64,000 nt of DNA from Candidatus Bathyarchaeum tardum (GCA_029762755.1 JARVGH010000005.1:124001-188000), one strand, 5' to 3'; numbered from the stretch's first letter, positions 42,723 to 52,130 are shown. Numbers and translations: made by a program. The notes: a model not told the origin generated them from the sequence alone.

Positions 42723-44069
42723 ATGATTTTGTTGATGACAACCGCTCCGCCTGAAGACTCCCCGTGGGGTCTGGGTAGACGTTATCCACCGCTGGGTTTA
42801 GCTTACGTTGCTGGGTCTCTTGAACAGGCAGGATATGGAGTTCAAGTAATTGATAACTATCTTTTGAAAAAATCAATCAACGATATCAAACAAGAAGTCA
42901 AACGCCTAAACCCCAAAATAGTTGGAATGACCTGCGGCTCAGTAACCTATGGGAAATGTGTTGAAACCGCTAAAGCAGTAAAGGAAGTTCTTCCCAACTG
43001 CAAGGTTGTTGTGGGTGGTTGGCATCCTTCATATTTGCCTGAAAGCATGCTCGAGCACCCTGAAATTGACTATGCGGTCATAGGTGAGGGCGAACGTGCA
43101 ATCGTGGAGCTAGCAAATACTATTACTTCAGGTAAGGAAGATTCTGAAGTACCCCAAATTTCTGGTGTTGCTTACCGTAAAGGCAGCCAAATTGTAAAAA
43201 ACCCTCAAACTTTAATTGAAGATTTAGACACTGTGCCCTTTCCTGCTCGCCATTTGTTGCCTATGGACCTTTACATGCGAAAGATGGAGTACCTAACTGT
43301 TGAACCCGTGGATAACATGAACGTAATCCGCGGTTGCCCTTACAACTGCGCCTTTTGTGAAACAAAAAAAATCTGGACCTCAAAATGCCGAGCCTTTAGT
43401 CCACCTAGAGTTGTAGCTGAACTAAACCATATGATAGAAAAATACGGCACAAAGGGCATCTACTTTGTTGGTGACAATTTTACCATCAACAAAAAAAGAA
43501 CCATAGAACTGTGCAAAGAAATCAAAAAAGCAAAACTGGACTTACAATGGGTTTGTGATACTCGAGTTGATTTGGTTTCCAGGGAAATGCTCCAAGAAAT
43601 GAAATCTGCAGGGTGCAAAACAATATGGTTTGGTGTAGAATCGGGTGCGCCTCATATTCTTAAAAAAATCAACAAACAGATTACTATTCAACAAGCTGTT
43701 GATGCCTTCAAGCTTTGTAACCAAGTAGGCATCCGAACTGCCAGTTCCTTTATGATTGGCTTGCCCGGAGAAACAGTTGCAGACATGCATACCACCTACA
43801 TGTTTGCCCGAAAATTAGATCCTGATTATGCCCGTTTTCACATCTTTATCGGATACCCCGGAAGTAGCATGTATGACGAAATCATGGCTAACGGCTGGTA
43901 CGAACGGGTAGAAGATTATGTAACCTACGTCAAAACCGACCAATTTGATTTTGAGTTAGTAAAAAATCTCCAACGAGAATTCCACAGGAACTTCAATCGT
44001 TCAATCCACCGGATTCTAAAAACAATTCAACGAGACGGGTTCCTAAGCGTCCTAAAACGCAACATCTGA
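42723..44069 (+). CDS. B12-binding radical SAM protein
   Basis: A 448-residue protein with cobalamin-binding N-terminus (MILLMTTAPPEDSPWGLGRR) and the radical SAM motif RGCPYNCAFC near residue 200, then KCRAFSPPRVVAELNHMIEK and YFVGDNFTINKKRTIEL. The C-terminus ends HRILKTIQRDGF, unlike the close trio. It is divergent from SPASM paralog 4 across 203 bp, and its ATG sits in TTATTGCATG, near the 9-mer seen elsewhere. Relatives include BchE-like and lipid-modifying enzymes. The substrate is unknown. Confidence 0.85.
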   Translation: MILLMTTAPPEDSPWGLGRRYPPLGLAYVAGSLEQAGYGVQVIDNYLLKKSINDIKQEVKRLNPKIVGMTCGSVTYGKCVETAKAVKEVLPNCKVVVGGWHPSYLPESMLEHPEIDYAVIGEGERAIVELANTITSGKEDSEVPQISGVAYRKGSQIVKNPQTLIEDLDTVPFPARHLLPMDLYMRKMEYLTVEPVDNMNVIRGCPYNCAFCETKKIWTSKCRAFSPPRVVAELNHMIEKYGTKGIYFVGDNFTINKKRTIELCKEIKKAKLDLQWVCDTRVDLVSREMLQEMKSAGCKTIWFGVESGAPHILKKINKQITIQQAVDAFKLCNQVGIRTASSFMIGLPGETVADMHTTYMFARKLDPDYARFHIFIGYPGSSMYDEIMANGWYERVEDYVTYVKTDQFDFELVKNLQREFHRNFNRSIHRILKTIQRDGFLSVLKRNI

Positions 44070-44094
44070 ACTTAACAAAAACCTTTCATTCATG

Positions 44095-45570
44095 CTATTT
44101 CTTAGGCTTGGGCTTTTTCAATAACGCTTTAGCAATAACCAATGCTTTTTTGGGGTCTTTCATGAGTTTGAATACTTTACCTGCTGTAATGTTTTGGTTT
44201 ATGGCGTTTGCCCGTACACATATCTCACATAGTTCCTCTGGTGTGAATTCGGGGGTTTCAATGAGGGGTTCGGCTCGTGCTAGGGCTTCGTCACTGAATC
44301 CGTCCTTTAAGAAATCCCCCTCCACTGCCTGTTTGTAGAGTTCAGTTCCGTAAATTGGCGTGGCTATGCTGAAATGGAATTTTTCTGCCCCAAGCTTTCT
44401 TAGTTTATATGCATATTGTATGGTTTGTTCCATGTCTTCTTTTGTTTCGCCGATTAGTCCAAGAATGAAAAAAATCGCTGTTTTGATTCCTACTTTTTTA
44501 GCTAAAACAACTGCTTTTTCAACATCTTCAAGTTTCATGTTCTTTCCAATAATATCCGTAACAACCCGTTGAACCCCCGATTCAGGAGCAAAACGAATTC
44601 CCTTGCAGCCTGAACGCTTCATTTTTCTTAACAGTTGTTCATCAAGGGTGTCTGCCCTAACTCCGGTTGGAACAAACCAGTTTATGTTCAGGTTCCTTTC
44701 TACTATCAGGTCACAGATTTTTTCTGCCCTTTTCTTAATTAAGGTCATATTATCATCAAAAAAATCAATCTGTTTTATTTGGTATGTTTTTACTAGCTGT
44801 TCTATCTCGTCAACAACACTTTCGGGGTTTCTGCCCCGCCATTTTTTGCCCATGACAATATGATTAGAACAAAACACACAATTATGCGGGCAACCTCGAC
44901 TGGTTAACATTATGGCGTAATGGTCACGGATAACCCCCCGAATTGGGTTCTCTTTTACTGCCTCAAAATATGTCTTCATAGGCAACAAATGCCTTGCAGG
45001 AAAAGGCAAGGCATCCAGGTCTTCGATTTCTGGTCGAGTCCCAGTAATAACCAATTTTCCATTTTCTTTAAACCCGATTCCCTTAATATCCTTCAACCTG
45101 TCTGTTGTTGCGTCCTTTTCTAAGGCATTAACCAACTCAAGAGTGCTGTATTCTGGTTCCCCGCGAACAACAAAGTCCACATCGGGATTCGACAAGCACT
45201 CCACAGGTCTGGCAGAAGGGTGCAATCCATCTAAAACTGTGGTTATGTCTTTATCCACGTTTTTTATTACTGACACAACTTCAAATGCAGCTTTAGACCA
45301 ACCCGAAAACGGGATGCTTACTCCAGCAATGTCCGGAGAAAACTGTTTAATTTTTTCTGCAATTTGTTCGTTTGTTAATCCTACCTTAGAATTTGTTTCA
45401 TCTATGTCCACAGAATTTCTCCAGCCTTCTGTGGGCGCATCTATGATTATTACTTCATGCTGTTTTTCTAAAACTGCTGCTACGTAAGCAATGGACAACG
45501 GTTGATATACAGTTGGTTGTCCCCAAACTTTTGGGTGAATACGGGGCGGATTAATCAAACAAACACGCAT
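44095..45570 (-). CDS. B12-binding radical SAM protein
   Basis: A 491-residue protein from the ATG at 45570. The N-terminal domain starts MRVCLINPPRIHPKVWGQ and ends around residue 190. The radical SAM motif is SRGCPHNCVFC near residue 230, then HIVMGKKWRGRNPESVVDEI and DFFDDNMTLIKKRAEKI. The C-terminal region has IATPIYGTELYKQAVEGDFL. It is longer than the other copies because of an inserted segment (WRNSVDIDETNSKVGLTNEQ). It converges on the gene at 42723, 25 bp apart, and diverges from the one at 45848. Substrate unknown. Confidence 0.85.
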   Translation of the reverse strand: MRVCLINPPRIHPKVWGQPTVYQPLSIAYVAAVLEKQHEVIIIDAPTEGWRNSVDIDETNSKVGLTNEQIAEKIKQFSPDIAGVSIPFSGWSKAAFEVVSVIKNVDKDITTVLDGLHPSARPVECLSNPDVDFVVRGEPEYSTLELVNALEKDATTDRLKDIKGIGFKENGKLVITGTRPEIEDLDALPFPARHLLPMKTYFEAVKENPIRGVIRDHYAIMLTSRGCPHNCVFCSNHIVMGKKWRGRNPESVVDEIEQLVKTYQIKQIDFFDDNMTLIKKRAEKICDLIVERNLNINWFVPTGVRADTLDEQLLRKMKRSGCKGIRFAPESGVQRVVTDIIGKNMKLEDVEKAVVLAKKVGIKTAIFFILGLIGETKEDMEQTIQYAYKLRKLGAEKFHFSIATPIYGTELYKQAVEGDFLKDGFSDEALARAEPLIETPEFTPEELCEICVRANAINQNITAGKVFKLMKDPKKALVIAKALLKKPKPKK

Positions 45571-45847
45571 TTTGTTAATCACTACTTACGGCACTCAAAT
45601 TTTCATGGTACACAGTTTGTGTTTCAATGGAAACTGAATAATAGTGGCTATCTGTTTGAAACCTAAAAACGTTTGGAACCTTCCATCCGGTTTACTGACC
45701 CTTTTTACTGTTGGAGTTTTGCCACGTTTTATACATATAACTACAGCGACTGAAAAAACTATCTTGTTTTGTTAACGGAGTGTGTAAAGGCTATTAAGCA
45801 TGTATACTGCTTGTATGTCTGTAACTTAAAAACTTCAGGCGAGAATA

Positions 45848-47242
45848 ATGCGTCCTCGAGTGACTCTTGTTAATCCCCCTTACCCCCTTGGTCCTCATAA
45901 GCACATGCCTTTCCCACAACTGGGTTTAGGCTACCTCGCAGCAGTTCTAGAAAAAAACGGTTATGAAGTTGATGTTATTGATTGTCAGGCATTGTACATT
46001 CATTATGAAGAATACAAAAAAGAAATCAGCAAGCGCAAACCTGATCTTGTTGGGTTCACTTCGATTACTTTAACCTACAAATCTGCGTTACACCTCGCAA
46101 AATTAACCAAAGAGAGTCACCCAAATTGTGTAACTGTTCTAGGTGGACCCCACGCCACCTTTTGGCACCAAGAAGCTTTACAAGAGTGCCCTGACCTTGA
46201 TGTGGTTGTCCGCAAAGAAGGGGAATACACCTTACTGGAACTGGTTCAACGACTTGAATCCGGAAAAAATTTTGATGGTGTCCAAGGAATAACCTACCGA
46301 AAAGACGGAAAAATAGTAGTAAACCCCGACAGACCTTACATCGAAGACCTAGACAGTTTGCCTTATCCTGCTCGACATCTTTGGCCAATAGCAAAACTTC
46401 GAAAAGTAGAAGACGTTTTTTACATGACAACAAGCCGCGGTTGCACCTCATGGTGCGATTTTTGTCAAGCAGTCCGAATGTTTGGTCGCCGATACCGAAT
46501 GAGAAGTCCTACCGGCATCGTGGACGAACTTGAGTACCTAAACAAAACCTACAATGCAACCCAGTTTACCTTCTGTGATGACGCCTTCACAATAGATCCT
46601 GCAAGAATTGAAAAATTATGTCAAGAAATAATGGATCGAAACCTGAAAATAATATGGAATTGTGGAACCCGTGTCGATAAAGTAACAAAAGAATTGCTTA
46701 TCAAAATGAAAGAAGCAGGCTGCGTTTCAGTATGGTTTGGAGTTGAATCTGGCTCCCAAGATGTTCTGAACGAGATGCATAAAGACATTTCAACTGCTCA
46801 AACCCTCAGGGCAGTAGGTTGGGTACAGGAACTTGGGTTGCAGCCTGTCCCGAACGTTCTTCTTGGGTTCCCTGGTGAAACCAAAGAAACTGCCTGGAAA
46901 ACAATTAGATTTGTTCAAAAACTGTGCCCAAATAACATAGCATTTTTCAACGTCACGACCCCTCTTCCTGGAACGCCTCTGTATGATCGCATCAAAGAAA
47001 ATGGGTGGTTACGAATAACTGACTTCAACGTCTACGATTGCATGACTCCAGTTTTTGAAACACCTACCTTAAACATGAAAGAACTAGCAGACCTTTACGA
47101 ACAATCATTCCAAAGTTTCTATTTACGCCCCATGTATATTCTTCGAATGTGGCGCAGAGGTTGGACATATGGAGTTTCAGCAACACGAAATGCGTTCTTT
47201 GCTTTGATTAGTTCACTAAAATCTAGGCTCCGTAATCTGTAG
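45848..47242 (+). CDS. B12-binding radical SAM protein, close paralog group, copy 2
   Basis: A 464-residue protein nearly collinear with those at 33573 and 49762: VTLVNPPYPLGPHKHMPF at the start, SRGCTSWCDFC near residue 200, QAVRMFGRRYRMRSP, and a C-terminus YLRPMYILRMWRRGWTYGVS. The motif FCDDAFTIDPARIEKL replaces the YDDAFTV of the other two. It is the most divergent of the trio. A TATA-like TTTTATACATATAAC is about 110 bp upstream, and a small inverted repeat AAGCA/TGCTT surrounds a TATAC just before the leader. Substrate probably related to that of its paralogs. Confidence 0.87.
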   Translation: MRPRVTLVNPPYPLGPHKHMPFPQLGLGYLAAVLEKNGYEVDVIDCQALYIHYEEYKKEISKRKPDLVGFTSITLTYKSALHLAKLTKESHPNCVTVLGGPHATFWHQEALQECPDLDVVVRKEGEYTLLELVQRLESGKNFDGVQGITYRKDGKIVVNPDRPYIEDLDSLPYPARHLWPIAKLRKVEDVFYMTTSRGCTSWCDFCQAVRMFGRRYRMRSPTGIVDELEYLNKTYNATQFTFCDDAFTIDPARIEKLCQEIMDRNLKIIWNCGTRVDKVTKELLIKMKEAGCVSVWFGVESGSQDVLNEMHKDISTAQTLRAVGWVQELGLQPVPNVLLGFPGETKETAWKTIRFVQKLCPNNIAFFNVTTPLPGTPLYDRIKENGWLRITDFNVYDCMTPVFETPTLNMKELADLYEQSFQSFYLRPMYILRMWRRGWTYGVSATRNAFFALISSLKSRLRNL

Positions 47243-47343
47243 CTTTGGGCACTTGTTTTTGTGGTTAATTGTTTTTTTGTTTGCGTTTAATAATCTTAAA
47301 AGAAGGCTTTTGAATTGGGTCACTGACACTTTTTATTTTTTTT

Positions 47344-47433
47344 TATGCAATAAAAATGATATTTTATAATTGGTATTGCATATAATTGTTTATGTGTTGT
47401 ACGCCATGGTATCTGTCCAAAAGCTTAAATATG
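47344..47433 (+). promoter_or_regulatory. Inverted 9-mer repeat and TATA box before the RnfD-ferredoxin gene
   Basis: TATGCAATA (47344-47352) and TATTGCATA (47374-47382) are perfect reverse complements 21 bp apart. A TATA box CTTAAATATG at 47424-47433 follows, about 47 bp before the ATG at 47480. The half-site recurs at 28727 and 38327, so it may be a regulator binding site. Confidence 0.45.
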
Positions 47434-47479
47434 AATTTTTTAAGAAAGCTAGCCCATATAAACATGAGGTTACGAAAAA

Positions 47480-48796
47480 ATGGTAAAAGCTCCAATGACT
47501 AAAGATTTGTTAATGCAATACACATTAGTTGCACTATTCGTTATCGCATTTTTGTCCTATTTCGTATTTGGACTTCAAGCTCTCTTAGTATGCGGAATTG
47601 CTGGTGGTGTCGCAGTTCTCTGTGACATGTTGATGGCTAAAGTCATGGGTTCAAAAGCACCCAAAGACATGATGTCTGCGGCTGTTTTCGGGTTAATTGT
47701 TGGTTTATCTTATTCATTAGGAGAACCAATGATGGCTCTGGGAACAGTCTATCCAGTTTTAGCTGGTGGACTTGAAATGTATTTGTATCCTGCTTTGATT
47801 TCTGCTGTTGGTTTGATTGTATTCAAGAAACTAGCTGGATTAGCTGGACGCAAATATGTTAACCCTGCTGCAGTTGCAAAACTTCTGGTTTTAGGTTTGC
47901 TCTTTTTGCCCATGCTAACTAACGTTAACGTCTTAATCCCTGAAGATCACACAATTTCAATAGATTTAACACAGCCTCTAACCGAAGAAGTTTTCTCTAA
48001 CACTCTGGTCACTTGCTATGGACATCCAACAGATGTTATGACGGAATTAATGATGGGGGGATCTTTCCAATTAGATGACGCTGTTTGGACCATGATGTGG
48101 GCAAAATACCACGGTTGGATTGGCGGATTCTCAAGCCTATTAGTAATCGGTGTTGGATTAGGATTATTCTTTGTTTGCCGAGGCTACATCAAATGGCGAA
48201 TTACTCTGTCATACTTGCTAGGTACCGCAGTTGTTGCTGCAGTTATGAGTGCCATGTATGTTGGCGCTGCTCCAATGATGAACGACATGATTCTAAGAAT
48301 AGTGTTCCACCTGTTTATGGGCAGTTCAATATTCTTAGCGTTCTTCATGGCAACTGATCCTGCAACCACGCCAATGACACACACAGGACAACTCATATTC
48401 GGTGTTGGCTTAGCAGTACTAACAATCGTGATTCAAACCTACACTGGATTTTTGGGCGGATCTATCCTTGCGTTGGTTATCATGAACTTGACTTGTCCTG
48501 TTCTTGATCACATCGGTGCACCAAAAGGAACCAATGAAAGACGTACCGTAAAACTACCAAAGGTCAAAAAAGTCGGAAGCCCTGTTACTACCGCTTGTAT
48601 TCGTTGTGGACAATGTCTAACTGCTTGCCCAATGAACATACCTTCAATATTCGTCAAAAATGCTGCTGACAAAGGTGACTGGGCAAAAGCAAAGGAACTG
48701 GGTGCTGGTTACTGTATTGAATGTGGTCAATGCTCTTTGGTTTGTCCTGCGAGAATTGATCTGAAAGGTGCAGTAGTTTCTGCTAAAGGCAAATAG
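47480..48796 (+). CDS. RnfD/NqrB-like membrane protein fused to a 2[4Fe-4S] ferredoxin domain
   Basis: A 438-residue fusion. Residues 1-345 carry about nine hydrophobic helices with RnfD/NqrB signatures: KYVNPAAVAKLL (126-137), GWIGGFSSLLVIGVG, IKWRITLSYLLGT and FFMATDPATTPMT (288-300). The tail has CIRCGQCLTACP (C373-C383) and CIECGQCSLVCP (C412-C422), like the cluster domain of RnfC. The S/T-G-A-T motif to which RnfD attaches FMN was not found. In Rnf complexes these parts belong to separate subunits that couple ferredoxin oxidation to ion pumping. No other Rnf subunit is present. A single-gene membrane electron carrier, with the next gene as a possible partner, is my inference. Confidence 0.85.
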   Translation: MVKAPMTKDLLMQYTLVALFVIAFLSYFVFGLQALLVCGIAGGVAVLCDMLMAKVMGSKAPKDMMSAAVFGLIVGLSYSLGEPMMALGTVYPVLAGGLEMYLYPALISAVGLIVFKKLAGLAGRKYVNPAAVAKLLVLGLLFLPMLTNVNVLIPEDHTISIDLTQPLTEEVFSNTLVTCYGHPTDVMTELMMGGSFQLDDAVWTMMWAKYHGWIGGFSSLLVIGVGLGLFFVCRGYIKWRITLSYLLGTAVVAAVMSAMYVGAAPMMNDMILRIVFHLFMGSSIFLAFFMATDPATTPMTHTGQLIFGVGLAVLTIVIQTYTGFLGGSILALVIMNLTCPVLDHIGAPKGTNERRTVKLPKVKKVGSPVTTACIRCGQCLTACPMNIPSIFVKNAADKGDWAKAKELGAGYCIECGQCSLVCPARIDLKGAVVSAKGK

Positions 48797-48819
48797 TTAA
48801 CTAAACTAACTATCCAAAA

Positions 48820-48866
48820 GTGTGCGCGTTTTTTGGTGCACACATTGTTTTTTTCTTTTTATTTTT
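48820..48866 (+). terminator. Terminator after the RnfD-ferredoxin gene
   Basis: GTGTGC (48820-48825) pairs with GCACAC (48838-48843), followed by a long T-run to about 48866. Another stem ATAGTTA/TAACTAT spans the stop codon (48793-48813). Confidence 0.65.
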
Positions 48867-48988
48867 TGATATTTTAGACTGATTTTAACATAAACTGAGT
48901 GTTTAGTTATATTTGTGGCGTGCCGGTTGCGCAAAATATAAATGTATAATGATAGTAAAGTGGAAAAAAGAAAAGGAGTAAACAAAAA

Positions 48989-49621
48989 ATGGCAAGCTGG
49001 ACTGATTGGAAACTAAGCGATATCCTTTGGGGTATCTTTATACCTGTTATTGTTGCATTCTTGATTATAATATTCCCGACAGAACTTGCAAACATCCTTG
49101 CAGAAGTTGATCCCTCTTTATCACTAAACGCTATTTTCGTTGATGGTCTTGGACAAGCAATTCTGACTGTAGCCATTCCATTGTTCGCTGGATTAATCTG
49201 GAACCAATGGGCTGGTGGCGGTGCAGGATTCCTTCTTGGAAGCATTTATGCACTCTTCGTTAACGACGTATATTCAGTAATGGCCGCTACGATGGGAATT
49301 GGTATGTCTGGTATGGGCATGGTTGGAGACATTAGCACTCTTGGTTACGTAGTATCTGCAATGCTTGTAGGATACATGGCTGGAGCATTAAACAAAGGTT
49401 CTTACAGCTTCCGGAGAATGGTTGTAGCTGCAATGATTGCTGCATTTGTTGCTGCGGGCTTTGAGCTGTGGACTGGATTAATTTCGCCCCTTGGCATGGT
49501 AACTGATCCACTATATTCTGGTGCACTGATTGTACTACCTAAGGTCATCTACGCAGTCATTATACCAATATTCGTTACACTCTTCGGCTGGTTTGGTATA
49601 AGTCCCAAACAGATGATGTAA
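48989..49621 (+). CDS. Six-helix membrane protein of unknown function
   Basis: A 210-residue polytopic protein with about six hydrophobic helices and a Gly/Met-rich stretch (ATMGIGMSGMGMVGD). Size and helix count resemble the substrate-binding S-components of ECF vitamin transporters, but no family motif is recognised and no ECF ATPase is nearby. A Trp/Lys-rich N-terminus (MASWTDWKLSDILWG) is cytoplasmic. It has its own promoter (AAATATAAATG at about 48934), a GGAG ribosome site and a terminator. It follows the RnfD-ferredoxin gene and may work with it, or serve as an independent transporter. This is speculative. Confidence 0.55.
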   Translation: MASWTDWKLSDILWGIFIPVIVAFLIIIFPTELANILAEVDPSLSLNAIFVDGLGQAILTVAIPLFAGLIWNQWAGGGAGFLLGSIYALFVNDVYSVMAATMGIGMSGMGMVGDISTLGYVVSAMLVGYMAGALNKGSYSFRRMVVAAMIAAFVAAGFELWTGLISPLGMVTDPLYSGALIVLPKVIYAVIIPIFVTLFGWFGISPKQMM

Positions 49622-49672
49622 TACAGTGTGAAAATACTGTATTTCATCCATCTTTCTTTTCTTTTTTTAATG
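49621..49672 (+). terminator. Terminator after the six-helix protein gene
   Basis: ATACAGT (49621-49627) and ACTGTAT (49636-49642) form a 7-bp stem followed by a T/C-rich tract to about 49670. Confidence 0.65.
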
Positions 49673-49761
49673 TTAATTTTTTAGAATATCTGCTTTTGTG
49701 CAAAACATATTAAGCATATCACAGTTTAGTTTTTGGCGTATACTTTCGTCAGGGAATTATT

Positions 49762-51153
49762 ATGAAACCACATGTGACTCTTGTCAATCCCCCATATCCA
49801 AGTAATGCACATCAGCATCCCCCTTTTACTCCTTTGGGTCTTGGTTATCTGGCTGCTGTCTTGGAAAAAAACAATTATGTAGTTGACGTTATCGATTGCC
49901 AAGCTCTTGGTATATCTTATGCAGAATTCAAAACTGAACTTGCTAAAAGAAAACCTGATATCATCGGAATGACATCTACCACTTTAACCTACAAATCTGC
50001 GTTGAAAATCGCTGAAATTGCTAAACAAATACATCCAAACTGTTTGACCATTTTGGGAGGATGTCATGTTACTTTTTGGGATGAAAATGCACTGAAAGAG
50101 TGTCCATCATTGGATGTTGTTGTTCGAAAAGAAGGTGAAAACACAATATTGGAACTAGTTCAACGAATGGATGCTGGCAAGTCATTTAGTGACATCTTAG
50201 GTATAACATGCCGAGATGGTGACACCTTTATTCGTAACCCTGATCGACCTTATATTGAAGACCTTGACAGTTTGCCTTTTCCTGCTCATCATTTGTGGCC
50301 TCTTGATCATTTAAAAAAATATGGCAATGTAATATTTCCCTTGATGACCAGCCGTGGCTGTGTATACTGGTGTGAATTTTGTTCTGCTGTACGAATGTTT
50401 GGCAGAAGATACCGCATGAGAAGTGCAAAAAACGTTGTTGATGAAATGGAATATCTTCACAAAACTTATGGCTCAAGTACTTTCACTTTCTATGATGACG
50501 CTTTCACTGTTGACCAAGTCCGTGTTGAAGAAATATGTAAAGAGTTGTATGCCCGAAATCTTAAGTTAACTTGGGATTGTGGGACTCGTGTTGACATGGT
50601 TAACAAAGAACTGCTTCAAAAAATGAAAAATGCAGGATGTATTGCTGTTTGGTTTGGTGTTGAAGCTGGTTCCCAACGTGTCTTAGATGAAATGGGCAAA
50701 GGATTTACTTCACAACTTACAAAGGACGCTTTCAAAATGGCTCAAGATATTGGGTTAATGACTATTGCAAGCGTTGTTTTTGGTTTTCCTGGTGAAACCA
50801 AACAAACTGCTATGGAAACCATCAAGTTCATTGAAGAAATCAATCCCGATGACGTCGGATATTACATTGCTACGCCTTATCCTGGTACTCCAATGGCTGA
50901 TTATGTAACAAAGATGGGTTGGGTGAAAGTAACGGACTTTAATAAATACGATACAGCTACGCCAATCTTTGAGTTACCTACATTGAGTATGCAAGATGTG
51001 CGCGAAATCCGTGAAAAGGCTTTTCACAGATTCTATATTCGACCAACGTACATTATTCGAATGTTTGCTAAAGGTGGAACATACGGTTATTCTGCAACAA
51101 AAACAGCTCTTGCACATCTTCTCAGGGCAACTAAGTCCAAAATTCACAAATAA
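49762..51153 (+). CDS. B12-binding radical SAM protein, close paralog group, copy 3
   Basis: A 463-residue protein, closest to the gene at 33573: VTLVNPPYPSNAHQHPPF, SRGCVYWCEFC near residue 200, SAVRMFGRRYRMRSA, FYDDAFTVDQVRVEEI, ATPYPGTPMADYVTKMGW and a C-terminus YIRPTYIIRMFAKGGTYGYS. The shared GGxYGYSxTxTALA ending marks copies 1 and 3 as the tightest pair. Its leader holds a TATA-like ACATATTAAG about 60 bp upstream. A methyltransferase gene follows 149 bp later. Lipid modification is a hypothesis from family members; the substrate is unproven. Confidence 0.88.
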   Translation: MKPHVTLVNPPYPSNAHQHPPFTPLGLGYLAAVLEKNNYVVDVIDCQALGISYAEFKTELAKRKPDIIGMTSTTLTYKSALKIAEIAKQIHPNCLTILGGCHVTFWDENALKECPSLDVVVRKEGENTILELVQRMDAGKSFSDILGITCRDGDTFIRNPDRPYIEDLDSLPFPAHHLWPLDHLKKYGNVIFPLMTSRGCVYWCEFCSAVRMFGRRYRMRSAKNVVDEMEYLHKTYGSSTFTFYDDAFTVDQVRVEEICKELYARNLKLTWDCGTRVDMVNKELLQKMKNAGCIAVWFGVEAGSQRVLDEMGKGFTSQLTKDAFKMAQDIGLMTIASVVFGFPGETKQTAMETIKFIEEINPDDVGYYIATPYPGTPMADYVTKMGWVKVTDFNKYDTATPIFELPTLSMQDVREIREKAFHRFYIRPTYIIRMFAKGGTYGYSATKTALAHLLRATKSKIHK

Positions 51154-51302
51154 TCATTCAATCCTTTTTTCATGGGCTTAGTGTCTTCTATTTTTGATTT
51201 TATGATTGGGTGAGTTTTTTCTTTTTTGTTTTAAAATTAATTAGCATCTACTTGTGTTAATTCATGTTAATGTAATGCCCATATTTTGGAGGTTAGCAAA
51301 GT

Positions 51303-52130
51303 TTGTCTTTAGATAAAAATCTTCAAGAAAAAATTCGAAAAGCAAACTTGACTCTCCATAAATATGAAGCAAAATATTATGAACTAATTCATCCCGAGAT
51401 TTATAACCAGCATGAACAAAATCGGTTACTTTCTACATTAAAAAAAGCAAATGAATTAATTTTATATCCTCCGAATAGGCGGGTAAAGATGGCTCTTGAT
51501 TTCGGGGCTGGAACGGGCAATGTAACAGGTAAACTGCTGAATATGGGTTTCCACGTAACTGCAGTGGATCTTTCTGTGGAAATGTGTACGATTTTAAAAA
51601 AAAAATATTCAGATTATGTAAAATTAAAAAAACTGGTTGTTGTGAATTCTGCGGTAGAAGATTTGATTTTTGAAAAAGAATCTTTTGATTTGATAACTTG
51701 TTATTCTGTGTTGCATCATCTGCCTGATTATGTTGTTGCTGTACGTAATCTTTCCGGGTTTTTACGAAAAGGAGGGGTGATGTATTTGGATCATGAGATA
51801 TCTCCCTTTTATTGGGAACCCGAACCCCATATGGTGGCGAATTTGTTAAAATTTGTATATTTATATTTGAATCCAGTGTTTAACAGTTTATATTTTCGGC
51901 TCATGGGTTTGAAACTTCCTTCTCTTGATTACGAGTTGTCTGATTACTGGTATGCAAAAAACCATCATATAGTCCATAAAAAAATAAAAAAAGTGTTTGA
52001 AGAACAAACTTACGAACACTTTGAACGCCATGATTATCATCTTAGACGAGGATTGTTTTTGAATTCTTTTTTCATTTTATACAAATATATTTGTAGACCT
52101 GAAACAAGTTTGTGGTTAGCAAAAAAATAA
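51303..52130 (+). CDS. Class I SAM-dependent methyltransferase
   Basis: A 275-residue protein with motif I MALDFGAGTGNVTGKLL (near residues 61-77), motif II VTAVDLSVEMCTIL and motif IV DLITCYSVLHHLPDYV. The C-terminal 100 residues contain a hydrophobic helix (LLKFVYLYLNPVFNSLYFRL) and a basic end, suggesting a membrane-proximal substrate such as a lipid or lipid-linked sugar. TTG start preceded by GGAGGTTAGC, a good ribosome site. It lies between a B12-radical SAM gene and the surface-protein gene; co-regulation with the former is possible. Confidence 0.8.
   Translation: MSLDKNLQEKIRKANLTLHKYEAKYYELIHPEIYNQHEQNRLLSTLKKANELILYPPNRRVKMALDFGAGTGNVTGKLLNMGFHVTAVDLSVEMCTILKKKYSDYVKLKKLVVVNSAVEDLIFEKESFDLITCYSVLHHLPDYVVAVRNLSGFLRKGGVMYLDHEISPFYWEPEPHMVANLLKFVYLYLNPVFNSLYFRLMGLKLPSLDYELSDYWYAKNHHIVHKKIKKVFEEQTYEHFERHDYHLRRGLFLNSFFILYKYICRPETSLWLAKK

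Noticed and set aside
47480-48796. Complete Rnf or Nqr ion pump
   Set aside because: Only an RnfD-like domain and a ferredoxin domain occur; no RnfA, B, E or G homolog is nearby.
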